DNA from: Paenibacillus sp. FSL H7-0331
GTDB taxonomy: Bacteria; Bacillota; Bacilli; Paenibacillales; NBRC-103111
NCBI RefSeq assembly: GCF_001956045.1
Contig: NZ_MRTH01000011.1
Location: 124,001-188,000, forward strand
DNA: 64,000 nucleotides
Direction: 5' to 3'
Shown here: positions 1 through 8,648 of the stretch, one piece after another
Layout of the letters: every line of letters begins with the position of its first letter
Position numbering within the stretch: position 1 is the stretch's first letter
Program-made: the position numbers and the translations under genes
The notes under the pieces: model-generated
What the model was told of the DNA's origin: nothing
Seen by the model: the letters and a program-made list of their open reading frames with translations, nothing else
Databases searched by the model: none

Positions 1-1
1 C

Positions 2-829
2 ATGACAGAGCAAGCAGTGAGCACTGACACCGCAGCTGCTGTAGTTAACGAAAAACCTGCTGCACGTGTCATTGGAAATCTTGCAGCTAGTGTTCGTACT
101 AGCTCGCATAAAGGCAACAAAGTGGAAGACGCCATTCCGGTTATAGTGCCAACAGCTAATTCCAAGCTTGAGTTTTTAGCAGCTAAATCTGTGCAGCCGA
201 AATTAATTGTGGACAGCAATGGATCAGAAAGTCCGCTATTTGAACCTTTGGTTGATCTGCCAAATGATTCTTCCGATGAATCTCCGGCTATACCGATGCA
301 TGAGTTTTTGAAGCATGTACAAAATACACAAGCCGTTACCAAGCCACCTGTGATTTTAATGCAGGCGCCTAATTTTGTAGAAGAAATGACACAGTTAGTC
401 GTTAAATCCTTTACACTGGAAACGAAGCAGGATGGTTTTACAGAAGCCAAGCTTTCTTTGTACCCTCAGAATTTGGGTCAGGTTGACGTAAGATTGACTA
501 TGCACAATGGTCAGCTTATTGCACAGTTTATGGCAGATAGCTCCTTAGGTAAAGAAATGCTCGAAAGTCAGCTATCTCAGCTGAGAACAACGCTGCAAAG
601 TCAAGGCATTCAAGTCGAAAAACTGGAAGTATCCCAGAATCAGGCTTTTCAATCCGGAATGTTTCAGGAACAACAACGACAGCAGCAATCTCAACAATCC
701 GCTAAACAGCAAAAAGGAAATAACGTCGATACTATTACCGTTGTAGATGATGAAGCTGTACAAAGCCAATTGAATGCAAGTCCTACAGCCAATGGATCAG
801 GCAGTACTTCTATCGATATTACCGCCTAG
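2..829 (+). CDS. fliK: Flagellar hook-length control protein FliK (C-terminal part)
   Basis: FliK measures hook length and switches the export apparatus from hook to filament substrates. The visible 275 residues have a low-complexity N-terminal part and a conserved C-terminal Flg_hook domain at about residues 125-215, with the typical LYPQNLGQVDVRL segment followed by a helix LESQLSQLRTTLQSQG. The tail is rich in Gln and Ser. The ATG at base 2 sits at the window edge and FliK proteins usually exceed 400 residues, so this is probably an internal Met and the gene is cut. flgD follows 30 bases downstream, the standard order in Bacillus-type fla/che operons. Confidence 0.88.
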   Translation: MTEQAVSTDTAAAVVNEKPAARVIGNLAASVRTSSHKGNKVEDAIPVIVPTANSKLEFLAAKSVQPKLIVDSNGSESPLFEPLVDLPNDSSDESPAIPMHEFLKHVQNTQAVTKPPVILMQAPNFVEEMTQLVVKSFTLETKQDGFTEAKLSLYPQNLGQVDVRLTMHNGQLIAQFMADSSLGKEMLESQLSQLRTTLQSQGIQVEKLEVSQNQAFQSGMFQEQQRQQQSQQSAKQQKGNNVDTITVVDDEAVQSQLNASPTANGSGSTSIDITA

Positions 830-859
830 TAGAAACAACCATAATCGGGAGGTGATAAT

Positions 860-1327
860 ATGGCAGATTCACCAGTAAGCACGAAAAATATTTATCCTTA
901 TTATGCTAAAAGTAATGTGGATAAAGCGGGAAAAGATACGGAAAAAAAGGGTCAATTGGGGAAAGATGAATTTTTAAAGATTCTGATGACTCAATTGAAA
1001 AATCAAGATCCTACGGATCCTTTAAAAGACAAAGAATTTATTGCGCAAATGGCCCAATTTACCTCTGTTGAGCAGTTGAGCAACATGACCTCGGAATTAA
1101 AACTTATGAGGCAATCATTGGGTATAGCTTCTTCTCTGATCGGCAAAGAAGTTCAATGGTCGATTCCAAGCACCAAGACCAATGAAGAGCCGAAAACAGG
1201 AACTGGTGTTGTAGAATCCATCATTATGAAAGAGGGTTCTCAATATGCTCTGATAAAAGATGAGCAAGTCAATCTGGATTCTATCTTGAGAATTTCGAAT
1301 CCGGTGCCGGAGGCGGTCAAGGAATGA
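860..1327 (+). CDS. flgD: Flagellar hook-capping protein FlgD
   Basis: FlgD forms the cap under which hook subunits polymerise. The 155-residue product has the diagnostic N-terminal FlgD segment at residues 30-75 (LGKDEFLKILMTQLKNQDP, then FIAQMAQFTSVEQL). A short beta-rich tail follows, as in the compact Bacillus proteins that lack the long Ig-like region of enterobacterial FlgD. A GGGAGGTGAT ribosome binding site ends just before the ATG. The stop codon overlaps the start of the next gene (ATGA at 1324-1327), which suggests translational coupling in the fla/che operon. Confidence 0.95.
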   Translation: MADSPVSTKNIYPYYAKSNVDKAGKDTEKKGQLGKDEFLKILMTQLKNQDPTDPLKDKEFIAQMAQFTSVEQLSNMTSELKLMRQSLGIASSLIGKEVQWSIPSTKTNEEPKTGTGVVESIIMKEGSQYALIKDEQVNLDSILRISNPVPEAVKE

Positions 1328-1701
1328 ACCAACCCATATCTGTCGGTCAGTTATATCCTGGCAGTATTCGAGCATCTCAGCTCAAGCGTAACGACCTGGC
1401 TGTTCAGAGCAAGGAAAGCTCATTCCAGGATGTTTTGCAGACGAAGCTCGTCAAATTTAGTCATCATGCCGAAGAGAGATTACGTCAAAGAGGTATTGAA
1501 TTTCAGCCGGAGCATTTAGCGAAAATTGATGCGGCTATCGACAAGGCAGCATTAAAAGGAGCAAAGGATTCATTGATGTTAATCAATGATACTGCATTAA
1601 TTGTAAACATAAAAAATCGTACCGTAGTGACTGCTATGGATGAAGCATCTATGAAAGACAACTTGTTTACCAAGATTGATAGTGCGGTCATCATATCGTA
1701 A
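1324..1701 (+). CDS. Flagellar operon protein, TIGR02530 type
   Basis: A 125-residue protein found between flgD and the hook gene in many Firmicutes and known mainly as a family of unknown function (TIGR02530, assigned from memory of the motif). The core is the segment FSHHAEERLRQRGIEFQP at about residues 41-58, followed by predicted helices and a beta strand ending in NRTVVTAMDE. There is no signal peptide or membrane segment, so it is probably cytoplasmic. It starts inside the flgD stop codon, so its synthesis is tied to the cap protein. A role in hook assembly is inferred from position only. Confidence 0.8.
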   Translation: MNQPISVGQLYPGSIRASQLKRNDLAVQSKESSFQDVLQTKLVKFSHHAEERLRQRGIEFQPEHLAKIDAAIDKAALKGAKDSLMLINDTALIVNIKNRTVVTAMDEASMKDNLFTKIDSAVIIS

Positions 1702-1794
1702 TAACGGGGCTGGACCATAAAGGAAGCCCATGGTTGTGGAATGACCGAAGCAACCAGCACAATAAGGCAATTACTCATAGGGAGGCAATTATTA

Positions 1795-2631
1795 ATGCTA
1801 AGATCACTATATTCAGGTGTTTCCGGTATGAGAGGATTTCAAACGAAACTGGATGTTATCGGAAATAATATCGCGAACGTTAATACGGTTGGCTTTAAAG
1901 GCGGACGTGTAATGTTCAAGGATATTCTGAGTCAGACAGTTGCGGGTGTGACACCTTCAATAGATGGAACAAAGGGTGGTGTCAATGCTAAACAAATCGG
2001 ACTAGGTGTTTCTATCAGTGCGGTTGATACGATTCACACACCTGGCAGTGCGATGACAACTAACGTTCCAACCGATCTTCGTATAGATGGAGATGGATTC
2101 TTTGCCATTAAAGCCACACCGGATCAAGAGCAGCCCTATCTAACCCGAGCTGGGAATTTCACGTTTGATGCTAACAATCAATTGGTTACTGTAGATGGTA
2201 TGTACGTAACGGATAGCGGCGGTGCGATCATAGATTTGGATACAATCGGTAACGTAACGGCTTTTTCGATATCCAACGCGGGTGAGCTTATAACCGTAGA
2301 TGATACTGGGGCTACAGCCAATACAGGTGTTTTTATCGGTGTAGTTAAAGTTCCAAATCCGGCTGGACTTGAAAAAATTGGCGGGAATTTGTATCGTCAA
2401 TCACCAAACTCCAATGATTCAGGAACGCCAATATCCGATTTCCTTGGACTTGCTAATGATGCTGCGAGAGGTACTGGGGCGATTGTTTCGGGTCAATTAG
2501 AAATGTCCAATGTCGATTTGACGGCAGAGTTTACTGAAATGATCGTTGCTCAACGTGGTTTTCAATCTAATGCCCGTATCATTACGACATCCGATGAAAT
2601 CTTGCAGGAAGTTGTTAACTTGAAACATTAA
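1795..2631 (+). CDS. flgE: Flagellar hook protein (FlgE; FlgG-type rod/hook family)
   Basis: The 278-residue protein has the N-terminal rod/hook signature LYSGVSGMRGFQTKLDVIGN followed by NIANVNTVGFKGGR, and the matching C-terminal coiled-coil segment ending MIVAQRGFQSNARIITTSDE. Its short length and place between flgD and swrD match the B. subtilis gene now called flgE (hook), formerly flgG. Automated annotation often says FlgG, and sequence alone does not settle hook versus distal rod. I chose the ATG at 1795 because GGGAGGCAA lies just upstream (1780-1788) and the family N-terminus MLRSLYSG begins there; the frame stays open upstream to 1741. Confidence 0.9.
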   Translation: MLRSLYSGVSGMRGFQTKLDVIGNNIANVNTVGFKGGRVMFKDILSQTVAGVTPSIDGTKGGVNAKQIGLGVSISAVDTIHTPGSAMTTNVPTDLRIDGDGFFAIKATPDQEQPYLTRAGNFTFDANNQLVTVDGMYVTDSGGAIIDLDTIGNVTAFSISNAGELITVDDTGATANTGVFIGVVKVPNPAGLEKIGGNLYRQSPNSNDSGTPISDFLGLANDAARGTGAIVSGQLEMSNVDLTAEFTEMIVAQRGFQSNARIITTSDEILQEVVNLKH

Positions 2632-2646
2632 CACAACTTAAGGTAA

Positions 2647-2672
2647 GGGGGAGTTGATCTCCCCCTAAATTT
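2647..2672 (+). terminator. Hairpin with T-rich tail between flgE and swrD
   Basis: GGGGGAG at 2647-2653 pairs perfectly with CTCCCCC at 2659-2665 around a 5-base loop, followed by TAAATTTTT. The tract is broken by A residues, so it may be a partial terminator or an mRNA stabiliser. It could let the hook gene be transcribed more than the downstream genes. Confidence 0.5.
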
Positions 2673-2690
2673 TTAAATCGGAGGCTGACA

Positions 2691-2912
2691 ATGATCAGAC
2701 TTACCCGCTTAAATGGGAGACAGCTTTTAGTGAACGCATTATTGATCGAAAGTATTGAAGAAACACCCGACACTATCATTACTTTAATAACTGGTAAAAA
2801 AATTACTGTTTTGGAGCCAATGACGGATGTGGTCCAGCTTGTGACCCAATATATGCAAACGATAGGGTCAATTGCTGGAACAATAAAGAGTATCGATTCG
2901 GAGGGGTCTTAG
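2691..2912 (+). CDS. swrD: FlbD/SwrD-family flagellar protein
   Basis: A 73-residue protein opening with the family signature MIRLTRLNGRQLLVNALLIE and continuing ESIEETPDTIITLITGKKI. In B. subtilis the product of this locus (SwrD, formerly YlzI) raises flagellar power for swarming, apparently by supporting stator function. No membrane segment is seen. It lies between the hook gene and fliL, the usual order. The ribosome binding site is GGAGG at 2680-2684. Its stop codon is directly followed by the TTG start of fliL. Confidence 0.9.
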   Translation: MIRLTRLNGRQLLVNALLIESIEETPDTIITLITGKKITVLEPMTDVVQLVTQYMQTIGSIAGTIKSIDSEGS

Positions 2913-3389
2913 TTGTTTAAAAGCAAAATGTTTTTAATGGTAGTTGCTATACTCATTGCTATAACCTTGATATTAACAGCAGCATTTGTTTTATGGAATT
3001 ATATGGACAAAGGTAATCAGGATCCACAGGAGTTAGCGCAAAGCTCAGCCAAAGAAGTTAAACAGGCTAAAAAAGCGACACCGGAAGAAACGAAAGCCAA
3101 TACAGTTATCCTAAAAGATATTTTGACAAATCTTGCAACCAATAATCGATTTATTAAAGCAAGTTTTGCCATTGAATTGGAAAATGCGAAGGCGAAGGAC
3201 GAATTTGAAAAGCTTGATTTTAAAATGAAAGCTATTATTGTACAAACTCTCTCCGATATGACTCCGGAGCAGGTACAAGGCAGCAAAGGCTTGGATAATC
3301 TGACTTCGACCCTTATGAATAAAATGAACCCATTACTAACCCTCGGGAAGATCAAACAAATTTGGATCACGGATAATGTGCTTCAATAA
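2913..3389 (+). CDS. fliL: Flagellar basal body-associated protein FliL
   Basis: A 158-residue single-span inner-membrane protein of the FliL family, which associates with the stator around the basal body. The transmembrane segment lies at about residues 6-28, followed by a charged linker and a C-terminal periplasm-facing domain (ILTNLATNNRFIKASFAIEL, ending IKQIWITDNVLQ). It starts with TTG at 2913, immediately after the swrD TAG stop. GGAGGGG at 2900-2906 is the ribosome binding site inside the end of swrD. Confidence 0.92.
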   Translation: MFKSKMFLMVVAILIAITLILTAAFVLWNYMDKGNQDPQELAQSSAKEVKQAKKATPEETKANTVILKDILTNLATNNRFIKASFAIELENAKAKDEFEKLDFKMKAIIVQTLSDMTPEQVQGSKGLDNLTSTLMNKMNPLLTLGKIKQIWITDNVLQ

Positions 3390-3430
3390 TGATTTTCTTA
3401 TATAAAGCCGTACGAAGGAGGTGACGTTAA

Positions 3431-4429
3431 ATGGTAGATGTACTTTCGCAGAATGAGATCGATGCTCTGCTGGCAGCTCTTTCATCTGGTGAGATGGATG
3501 CTGAAGAGCTCAAGAAGGAAGAAACGCAGAAAAAAGTACGAGCATACGACTTTAAAAGAGCTGTTCGGTTTTCCAAGGATCATATACGAAGCTTAACCAG
3601 AATCCATGAAAACTTCGCCCGTTACCTAACGACATACTTTTCAGCACAATTAAGAACTTTTGTGCAAATAAATGTGGTACAAGTCGAACAATTGCCGTAT
3701 GATGAGTTTATTCGTTCTATTCCTAAAATGACAATTCTCAATATTTTTGAAGCGGAGCCTTTGGAGGGCCGTATGGTTCTTGAAGTACATCCTAACGTAG
3801 CGTTTGCAATGCTGGATCGACTGCTTGGGGGTGCTGGGACATCGCCATCAAAAATAAATGCTTTAACCGAAATTGAAACTATTGTGATGGAACGTATTTT
3901 TAGCAGATGTTTTGAAAGCCTTCAAGAAGCTTGGAAAAGTGTTATCGATTTGTCTCCTCGTCTTGAGGCGTTGGAAACAAATCCACAATTTATGCAAATC
4001 GTGTCTCCGAATGAAACGATTGCATTAATCTCTCTAAGCACCAAAATCGGTGACACCACAGGAATGATTAACCTTTGTATTCCTCATGTCGTCATCGAAC
4101 CCATTATGCCGCGTTTATCCGTGCATCATTGGTTTGTTTCTCAGAAAAAAACGATAGCACCTGAAGAAGTTATGGCTTTACAGTCTCGCTTACATAAAGC
4201 TAAGCTTCCCATTATTGCTGAGTTAGGTGAAACTCAAATATCGATCAGGGAATTTTTGAACTTAAGTGCTGGCGATGTAATAACGCTGAACAAACCGGTT
4301 GATGAGCTGCTAAACATCAGAATCGGAGAAAAACTGAAGTTTTTGGGCAGTCCCGGCAGCATCAAGGGAAAACTGGCTATGCAAATAAGCGAGATTGTTA
4401 GTGAAGGAGCAGAAGACAATGACGAATAA
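3431..4429 (+). CDS. fliM: Flagellar motor switch protein FliM
   Basis: C-ring switch component that binds CheY-P and controls the sense of rotation. The 332-residue product starts with the CheY-P-binding peptide LSQNEIDALLAAL at residues 5-17. The CheC-like FliM middle domain follows (residues 45-230, with FARYLTTYFSAQLRTF and MLDRLLGGAG). The SpoA/FliN-like C-terminal domain occupies about 250-325. The ribosome binding site is GAAGGAGGTGA at 3415-3425. The 3' end overlaps fliY by 11 bases, implying coupled synthesis of the two switch proteins. Confidence 0.97.
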   Translation: MVDVLSQNEIDALLAALSSGEMDAEELKKEETQKKVRAYDFKRAVRFSKDHIRSLTRIHENFARYLTTYFSAQLRTFVQINVVQVEQLPYDEFIRSIPKMTILNIFEAEPLEGRMVLEVHPNVAFAMLDRLLGGAGTSPSKINALTEIETIVMERIFSRCFESLQEAWKSVIDLSPRLEALETNPQFMQIVSPNETIALISLSTKIGDTTGMINLCIPHVVIEPIMPRLSVHHWFVSQKKTIAPEEVMALQSRLHKAKLPIIAELGETQISIREFLNLSAGDVITLNKPVDELLNIRIGEKLKFLGSPGSIKGKLAMQISEIVSEGAEDNDE

Positions 4430-5696
4430 TAGGGATTATTTGTCTCAAGAAGAAATTGATGCTTTGTTGAGACAATCTTCAGGTGACAGCTCGGAGAGCT
4501 CAAGTGTTGATGTCCATGTTGATAATTATTTAACTTCTTTGGAACAAGATGCACTTGGCGAAATTGGAAACATTACCTTTGGAAGCGCGGCAACAGCTTT
4601 ATCCACTTTATTAGGAAAGAAAGTAGACATCACTACACCGAAAGTTTCAGCAGTTGCAAAGGATGAATTAGTAAAAGAATTCCCTCTGCCTCACGTTGCG
4701 GTCCATGTTAATTATGTTGATGGATTTCATGGCATTAATCTGTTAGTCATCAAAACTCGCGATGCACAAGTTATTGCTGATTTAATGATGGGTGGGGATG
4801 GAACGGCCTACGCTGAAGAATTGTCTGAGATTCATATTAGTGCAGTTCAAGAGGCTATGAACCAGATGATGGGTTCCTCTGCAACATCCATGTCGACGAT
4901 TTTTAATCGATTCGTAAATATATCTCCGCCAGGAATTGATATATTAAACTTGTCGGATGGTGAAGGTGGGGCGTCGCTTCCTCCAGAAGAAGTATTCATT
5001 AAAATCTCTTTTCGCATCATCATTGGAGATTTAATTGATTCTACACTTATGCAGCTTTTACCTGTGTCATTTGCGAAGGATATGGTATCTATTCTTATGG
5101 GAGGTGGGGAGGACTCGCAAGAGGCGTCAGCACCAGCACCAACCCCTGCTCCAGCTGCTCAGCAGCCACAACAGCCTATAGCTCCACCAATGGGACAACC
5201 AGATCCTTACGCTCAGCCGATGTATCAGCAACCGCCTATGCAGCAGCAGCCCATGTATGAGCAGCCGATGTATCCGCCACAACAGCCGATGTATCAGCAG
5301 CCCATGTATCCACCGCAGCAACCGATGTATCAGCAACCACCTGCTGCATATGGGAATGGACTAGGTCGAGATGTTAATGTTCAACCTGCACAATTTTCAA
5401 ACTTTGCACCACACCAATTAACACCTCCAGAGGATACGAATCTAAATTTGTTATTGGATATACCTTTGAAGGTAACGGTAGAGTTAGGTAGAACTCAGAA
5501 AGTAATTAAAGACATCCTTGAATTATCTCAAGGTTCAATTATTGAATTAGACAAGCTTGCAGGTGAGCCTGTTGATATTCTGGTTAACAATAAGTTGATT
5601 GCGAAGGGTGAGGTTGTCGTTATTGACGAGAACTTTGGTGTACGCGTTACAGACATTGTTAATCAGTGGGATCGCATTCAAAAACTACAGTATTAA
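4419..5696 (+). CDS. fliY: Flagellar motor switch phosphatase FliY
   Basis: A 425-residue switch protein combining a CheC-type CheY-P phosphatase with a FliN domain. Residues 1-20 carry a second copy of the FliM-like CheY-binding motif (LSQEEIDALLRQ). Two phosphatase motifs are visible: LEQDALGEIGNITFGSAATAL near residue 35 and IHISAVQEAMNQMMGSSATS near residue 140. A linker at about 232-309 is rich in Pro, Gln, Met and Tyr with repeated PMYQQP/PMYPPQ units. The C-terminal SpoA domain starts near 345 (LLLDIPLKVTVELGRT). The ATG at 4419 is chosen for GAAGGAG at 4403-4409; the open frame begins earlier at 4395. Confidence 0.96.
   Translation: MTNNRDYLSQEEIDALLRQSSGDSSESSSVDVHVDNYLTSLEQDALGEIGNITFGSAATALSTLLGKKVDITTPKVSAVAKDELVKEFPLPHVAVHVNYVDGFHGINLLVIKTRDAQVIADLMMGGDGTAYAEELSEIHISAVQEAMNQMMGSSATSMSTIFNRFVNISPPGIDILNLSDGEGGASLPPEEVFIKISFRIIIGDLIDSTLMQLLPVSFAKDMVSILMGGGEDSQEASAPAPTPAPAAQQPQQPIAPPMGQPDPYAQPMYQQPPMQQQPMYEQPMYPPQQPMYQQPMYPPQQPMYQQPPAAYGNGLGRDVNVQPAQFSNFAPHQLTPPEDTNLNLLLDIPLKVTVELGRTQKVIKDILELSQGSIIELDKLAGEPVDILVNNKLIAKGEVVVIDENFGVRVTDIVNQWDRIQKLQY
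5180..5345 (+). repeat. In-frame short tandem repeats in fliY linker
   Basis: Repeated 12-21 base units (variants of CCGATGTATCAGCAG and CCCATGTATCCACCG) encode six PMY-containing hexa- to heptapeptides in the linker between the phosphatase and FliN domains of FliY. Such a tract could expand or contract by slippage without breaking the frame. Confidence 0.8.
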
Positions 5697-5721
5697 TTAA
5701 ACTTGGGAGGATTGTTTACAC

Positions 5722-6084
5722 ATGGCAAATAGAATATTAATTGTAGATGATGCAGCTTTTATGAGAATGATGATTCGGGATATCTTGACTAAAAATGGTT
5801 ATGAAGTCTGTGGAGAAGCTAATGATGGAGCTCAAGCGATTGAGAAATTCAAAGAAGTGCGTCCCGATCTGATCACAATGGATATTACAATGCCAGAAAT
5901 GGACGGTATTGCTGCGCTGAAGGAAATCAAAAAAATCGATGCTTCAGCCAAAGTTATTATGTGCTCTGCGATGGGTCAACAAGCGATGGTTATTGATGCA
6001 ATTCAAGCGGGTGCGAAAGACTTTATCGTTAAGCCGTTTCAAGCTGACCGAGTTATTGAGGCTATTAAGAAAACTTTGGGATAA
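5722..6084 (+). CDS. cheY: Chemotaxis response regulator CheY
   Basis: A 120-residue single receiver domain. The acidic pocket (VDDAAFMR, D9/D10), the phosphoacceptor D54 in ITMDITMPEMDG, the switch Ser in MCSAMG and the conserved Lys in IVKPFQ are all present. CheY is phosphorylated by CheA and in Bacillus-type systems acts on FliM and FliY, which lie just upstream. No output domain is present. It is preceded by GGGAGGA at 5705-5711. Confidence 0.97.
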   Translation: MANRILIVDDAAFMRMMIRDILTKNGYEVCGEANDGAQAIEKFKEVRPDLITMDITMPEMDGIAALKEIKKIDASAKVIMCSAMGQQAMVIDAIQAGAKDFIVKPFQADRVIEAIKKTLG

Positions 6085-6128
6085 TAGATTCAAGGGGAGT
6101 CTGGCATAGACCGAAAGGAATGTGAAAC

Positions 6129-6779
6129 TTGAAAAGACTCTTTATCAAATTGTCTTCTCTTATTGCTATTGGAAGTATTCAAATCGCCGGTTTCTCTAAG
6201 ATTTGTTTTGGGGAAACCGGTACCTCCCCTGATCAACCAACGAAGGGGATATCGGATTTAAATTACTCGGGAGTTAGTACTTCAGAAACCATATGGATGA
6301 TTATAAAAGTTATCTTCTTTCTTATTCTTATTATCGGATTATTTTTTATTATTATTAAGTTTCTTTCCCAGAAAAATAAATTTTTATTTGGTCGCTCCAT
6401 GCGCTCCTTAGGAGGCGTACCACTGGGTCCCAACAAATCGATTCAAGTCGTGGAAATTGGTCGTTCCCTCTACATAGTAGGAGTTGGGGAAAATGTGCAG
6501 CTGCTGGAAAAAATTGAAGATGAGGATGAAGTTTCCTATATATCGGATATGTTAAATTCTTCGAACGCAAAAACCGCAGCAAGCTTTGAAACTTTCACAG
6601 GCTGGCTTTCCAAGCTGAGAAAAAAGCAAAGTATCATTGAGGAGTCAGACGAAGAGGTAACAGCTTCTTTTCAGCAAATTTTTCATAATAAAATGCACCA
6701 TTTATCAGACCGAAAGAAAATGGTGGAGGATCTACTGATGGATGACAAAAATAAAGATCGGTTGAATGATAAACAATGA
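6129..6779 (+). CDS. fliO: Flagellar biosynthesis protein FliO/FliZ
   Basis: A 216-residue membrane protein that assists assembly of the FliP/Q/R export gate. It has an N-terminal signal-like hydrophobic stretch (residues 8-27), a second, stronger membrane span at about 54-78, and a FliO domain with RSLGGVPLGPNKSIQVVEIG. The cytoplasmic tail is highly charged. It starts with TTG at 6129 behind GAAAGGAA (6112-6119). It overlaps fliP in an ATGA-type junction at 6776-6779. B. subtilis names this gene fliZ. Confidence 0.88.
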   Translation: MKRLFIKLSSLIAIGSIQIAGFSKICFGETGTSPDQPTKGISDLNYSGVSTSETIWMIIKVIFFLILIIGLFFIIIKFLSQKNKFLFGRSMRSLGGVPLGPNKSIQVVEIGRSLYIVGVGENVQLLEKIEDEDEVSYISDMLNSSNAKTAASFETFTGWLSKLRKKQSIIEESDEEVTASFQQIFHNKMHHLSDRKKMVEDLLMDDKNKDRLNDKQ

Positions 6780-7537
6780 AATGGAAGGCTATGATCTACA
6801 CTGTAGTATCTTTGCTCGCAATGATCATGTTGTCAACATCCCATGTCTATGCGGCTAATCCTATCCCGGGCATTAATATTGATTTTGGATCTTCAAGCTC
6901 TGCAGCTGGAGCATCCAATACGGTCAATATTATTATATTAATCACGATCCTGAGTATCGCTCCAGCTATTCTGGTATTGATGACTAGTTTCACGAGAATT
7001 ATTATTGTTCTCGGCTTTGTAAGGACAGCGCTCGGGACACAACAAATGCCTCCTAATCAGGTTCTGATTGGATTAGCACTATTCATGACCTTTTTTATTA
7101 TGGCACCTACGCTTGGCGATTTGAATGAACAAGCGCTGCAGCCTTATCTGAAAGGAAGCATGAATCAAACAGATGCTTTGGACAAGGCATCGGTCACCAT
7201 GAAAAAGTTCATGTTTCAACACACAAGACAAAAGGATCTGAAGCTGTTTCTTGATTATTCCAAGGCTCAACCACCAAGTGGAGTCGAAGATACACCGTTG
7301 ACTGCTTTGGTACCCGCATATGCGATTAGTGAATTAAAAACGGCTTTTCAGATGGGTTTTATGATTTTCATTCCTTTTTTGGTTATCGATATGGTCGTAG
7401 CCAGCACCTTGATGGCAATGGGGATGATGATGTTACCGCCCGTCATGATATCACTTCCATTTAAAATATTGCTGTTTATTTTAGTAGATGGTTGGTATTT
7501 GGTAGTAAGATCACTGCTACTTAGCTTTAACACATAA
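6776..7537 (+). CDS. fliP: Flagellar type III export gate protein FliP
   Basis: The 253-residue export-gate core protein has a probable cleavable signal peptide (residues 1-26, ending SHVYA), which is known for FliP, and then four membrane spans. The family motifs ILVLMTSFTRIIIVLGFVR and FILVDGWYLVVRSL at the C-terminus are present. FliP, FliQ and FliR build the export channel, and all three are encoded in order here. The start codon overlaps the fliO stop. Confidence 0.97.
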   Translation: MKWKAMIYTVVSLLAMIMLSTSHVYAANPIPGINIDFGSSSSAAGASNTVNIIILITILSIAPAILVLMTSFTRIIIVLGFVRTALGTQQMPPNQVLIGLALFMTFFIMAPTLGDLNEQALQPYLKGSMNQTDALDKASVTMKKFMFQHTRQKDLKLFLDYSKAQPPSGVEDTPLTALVPAYAISELKTAFQMGFMIFIPFLVIDMVVASTLMAMGMMMLPPVMISLPFKILLFILVDGWYLVVRSLLLSFNT

Positions 7538-7572
7538 TGAGAATTGATGACCATGCAGGAGGAGAATAAACC

Positions 7573-7842
7573 TTGGGCTCGGAGTTTGTTATTCGCTTGG
7601 CCGGTGAGGCTGTATACACGGTCTTGAAGGCCAGTGCCCCCATGCTGGTTCTTGCATTGGTAGTGGGGTTGGCCATTAGTATCTTTCAGGCAACAACACA
7701 AATCCAAGAGCAGACGTTGGCTTTTGTTCCTAAAATAGTTGCCGTATTATTAGCTTTTTTAATATTTGGACCATGGATTTTGACTACACTAATAGATTTC
7801 ACTTATAACATTTTGAATAACCTTTATAAATTTGTGGGCTAG
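7573..7842 (+). CDS. fliQ: Flagellar type III export gate protein FliQ
   Basis: An 89-residue protein with two hydrophobic hairpin segments (about residues 15-38 and 50-72), the normal size and topology for FliQ. The motif AISIFQATTQIQEQTLAFVPK between the spans is diagnostic. The start is TTG at 7573 behind AGGAGGAG at 7558-7565. It lies between fliP and fliR as expected for the export gate. Confidence 0.95.
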   Translation: MGSEFVIRLAGEAVYTVLKASAPMLVLALVVGLAISIFQATTQIQEQTLAFVPKIVAVLLAFLIFGPWILTTLIDFTYNILNNLYKFVG

Positions 7843-7853
7843 GTAGTGAAGGT

Positions 7854-8633
7854 ATGGAATGGATACAACAATATTTTCCTAGCTTTTTGCTCTTTTTTTG
7901 TCGGATTTCATCGTTTTTTGTTGTCGTTCCTGTATTTTCAGCCAAAAATGTACCGACACACTTTAAAATTGGGCTTGCTTTTTTTGTTACGTTAATGGCT
8001 TTCAGCGTTGTAGGATCTTCAACCTTGGCTACATTTGATTCACTATATTTCCTTTCCATCATCAGAGAAATACTGGTAGGCATTTTTCTTGGCTTCATTG
8101 CCTATTTGTTTTTTACAGTCGTGCAGATTGCAGGTTCGTTTGTCGATATTCAAATTGGTTTTGGTATCGCGAATGTATTTGACCCTTTGACAGGTGCTTC
8201 TAGTCCCATTCTCGGCAATTTAAAGTATATGATAGCAATGCTGCTTTTTTTATCATTAAATGGGCATCACCTATTGTTAAAAGCCATTATGGAGAGCTAT
8301 GAATGGATTCCATTATCCAATGAGCTGTTCACCAAAATATATAATGGACAAATTACCGAGTTTGTCATTAAGTCATTTTCGACTGTATTTGCTCTCAGTT
8401 TTCAAATGGCGGCACCACTTATTGCTGCATTGTTTTTGACCGATGTCGGTCTTGGATTGCTGGCTAGAGTAGCTCCACAATTCAATATTCTCGTTATCGG
8501 TGCGCCGCTCAAGATGTTAATCGGGTTCTTGCTTTTAATATTGTTGTTTCCCGCTTATGAATCCATTTTTAAGGGATCCTTTGTATCCATGTTTGACTAT
8601 ATGCAAAAATTTATCGGCATGTTTACTGGTTAA
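7854..8633 (+). CDS. fliR: Flagellar type III export gate protein FliR
   Basis: A 259-residue polytopic protein with about six membrane spans, the third export-gate component. The signature VDIQIGFGIANVFDPLTG lies after the second or third span, and ALFLTDVGLGLLARVAPQFN lies near residue 200. The ATG at 7854 is 11 bases after fliQ. It is followed after 15 bases by flhB, with which it interacts in the assembled gate. Confidence 0.96.
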   Translation: MEWIQQYFPSFLLFFCRISSFFVVVPVFSAKNVPTHFKIGLAFFVTLMAFSVVGSSTLATFDSLYFLSIIREILVGIFLGFIAYLFFTVVQIAGSFVDIQIGFGIANVFDPLTGASSPILGNLKYMIAMLLFLSLNGHHLLLKAIMESYEWIPLSNELFTKIYNGQITEFVIKSFSTVFALSFQMAAPLIAALFLTDVGLGLLARVAPQFNILVIGAPLKMLIGFLLLILLFPAYESIFKGSFVSMFDYMQKFIGMFTG

Positions 8634-8648
8634 CCGGGAGGAATTGAA

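Noticed and set aside
1731..1756. TGGTTG/CAACCA inverted repeat before flgE
   Set aside because: Six-base stem with a 14-base loop and no T-run; too weak to call.
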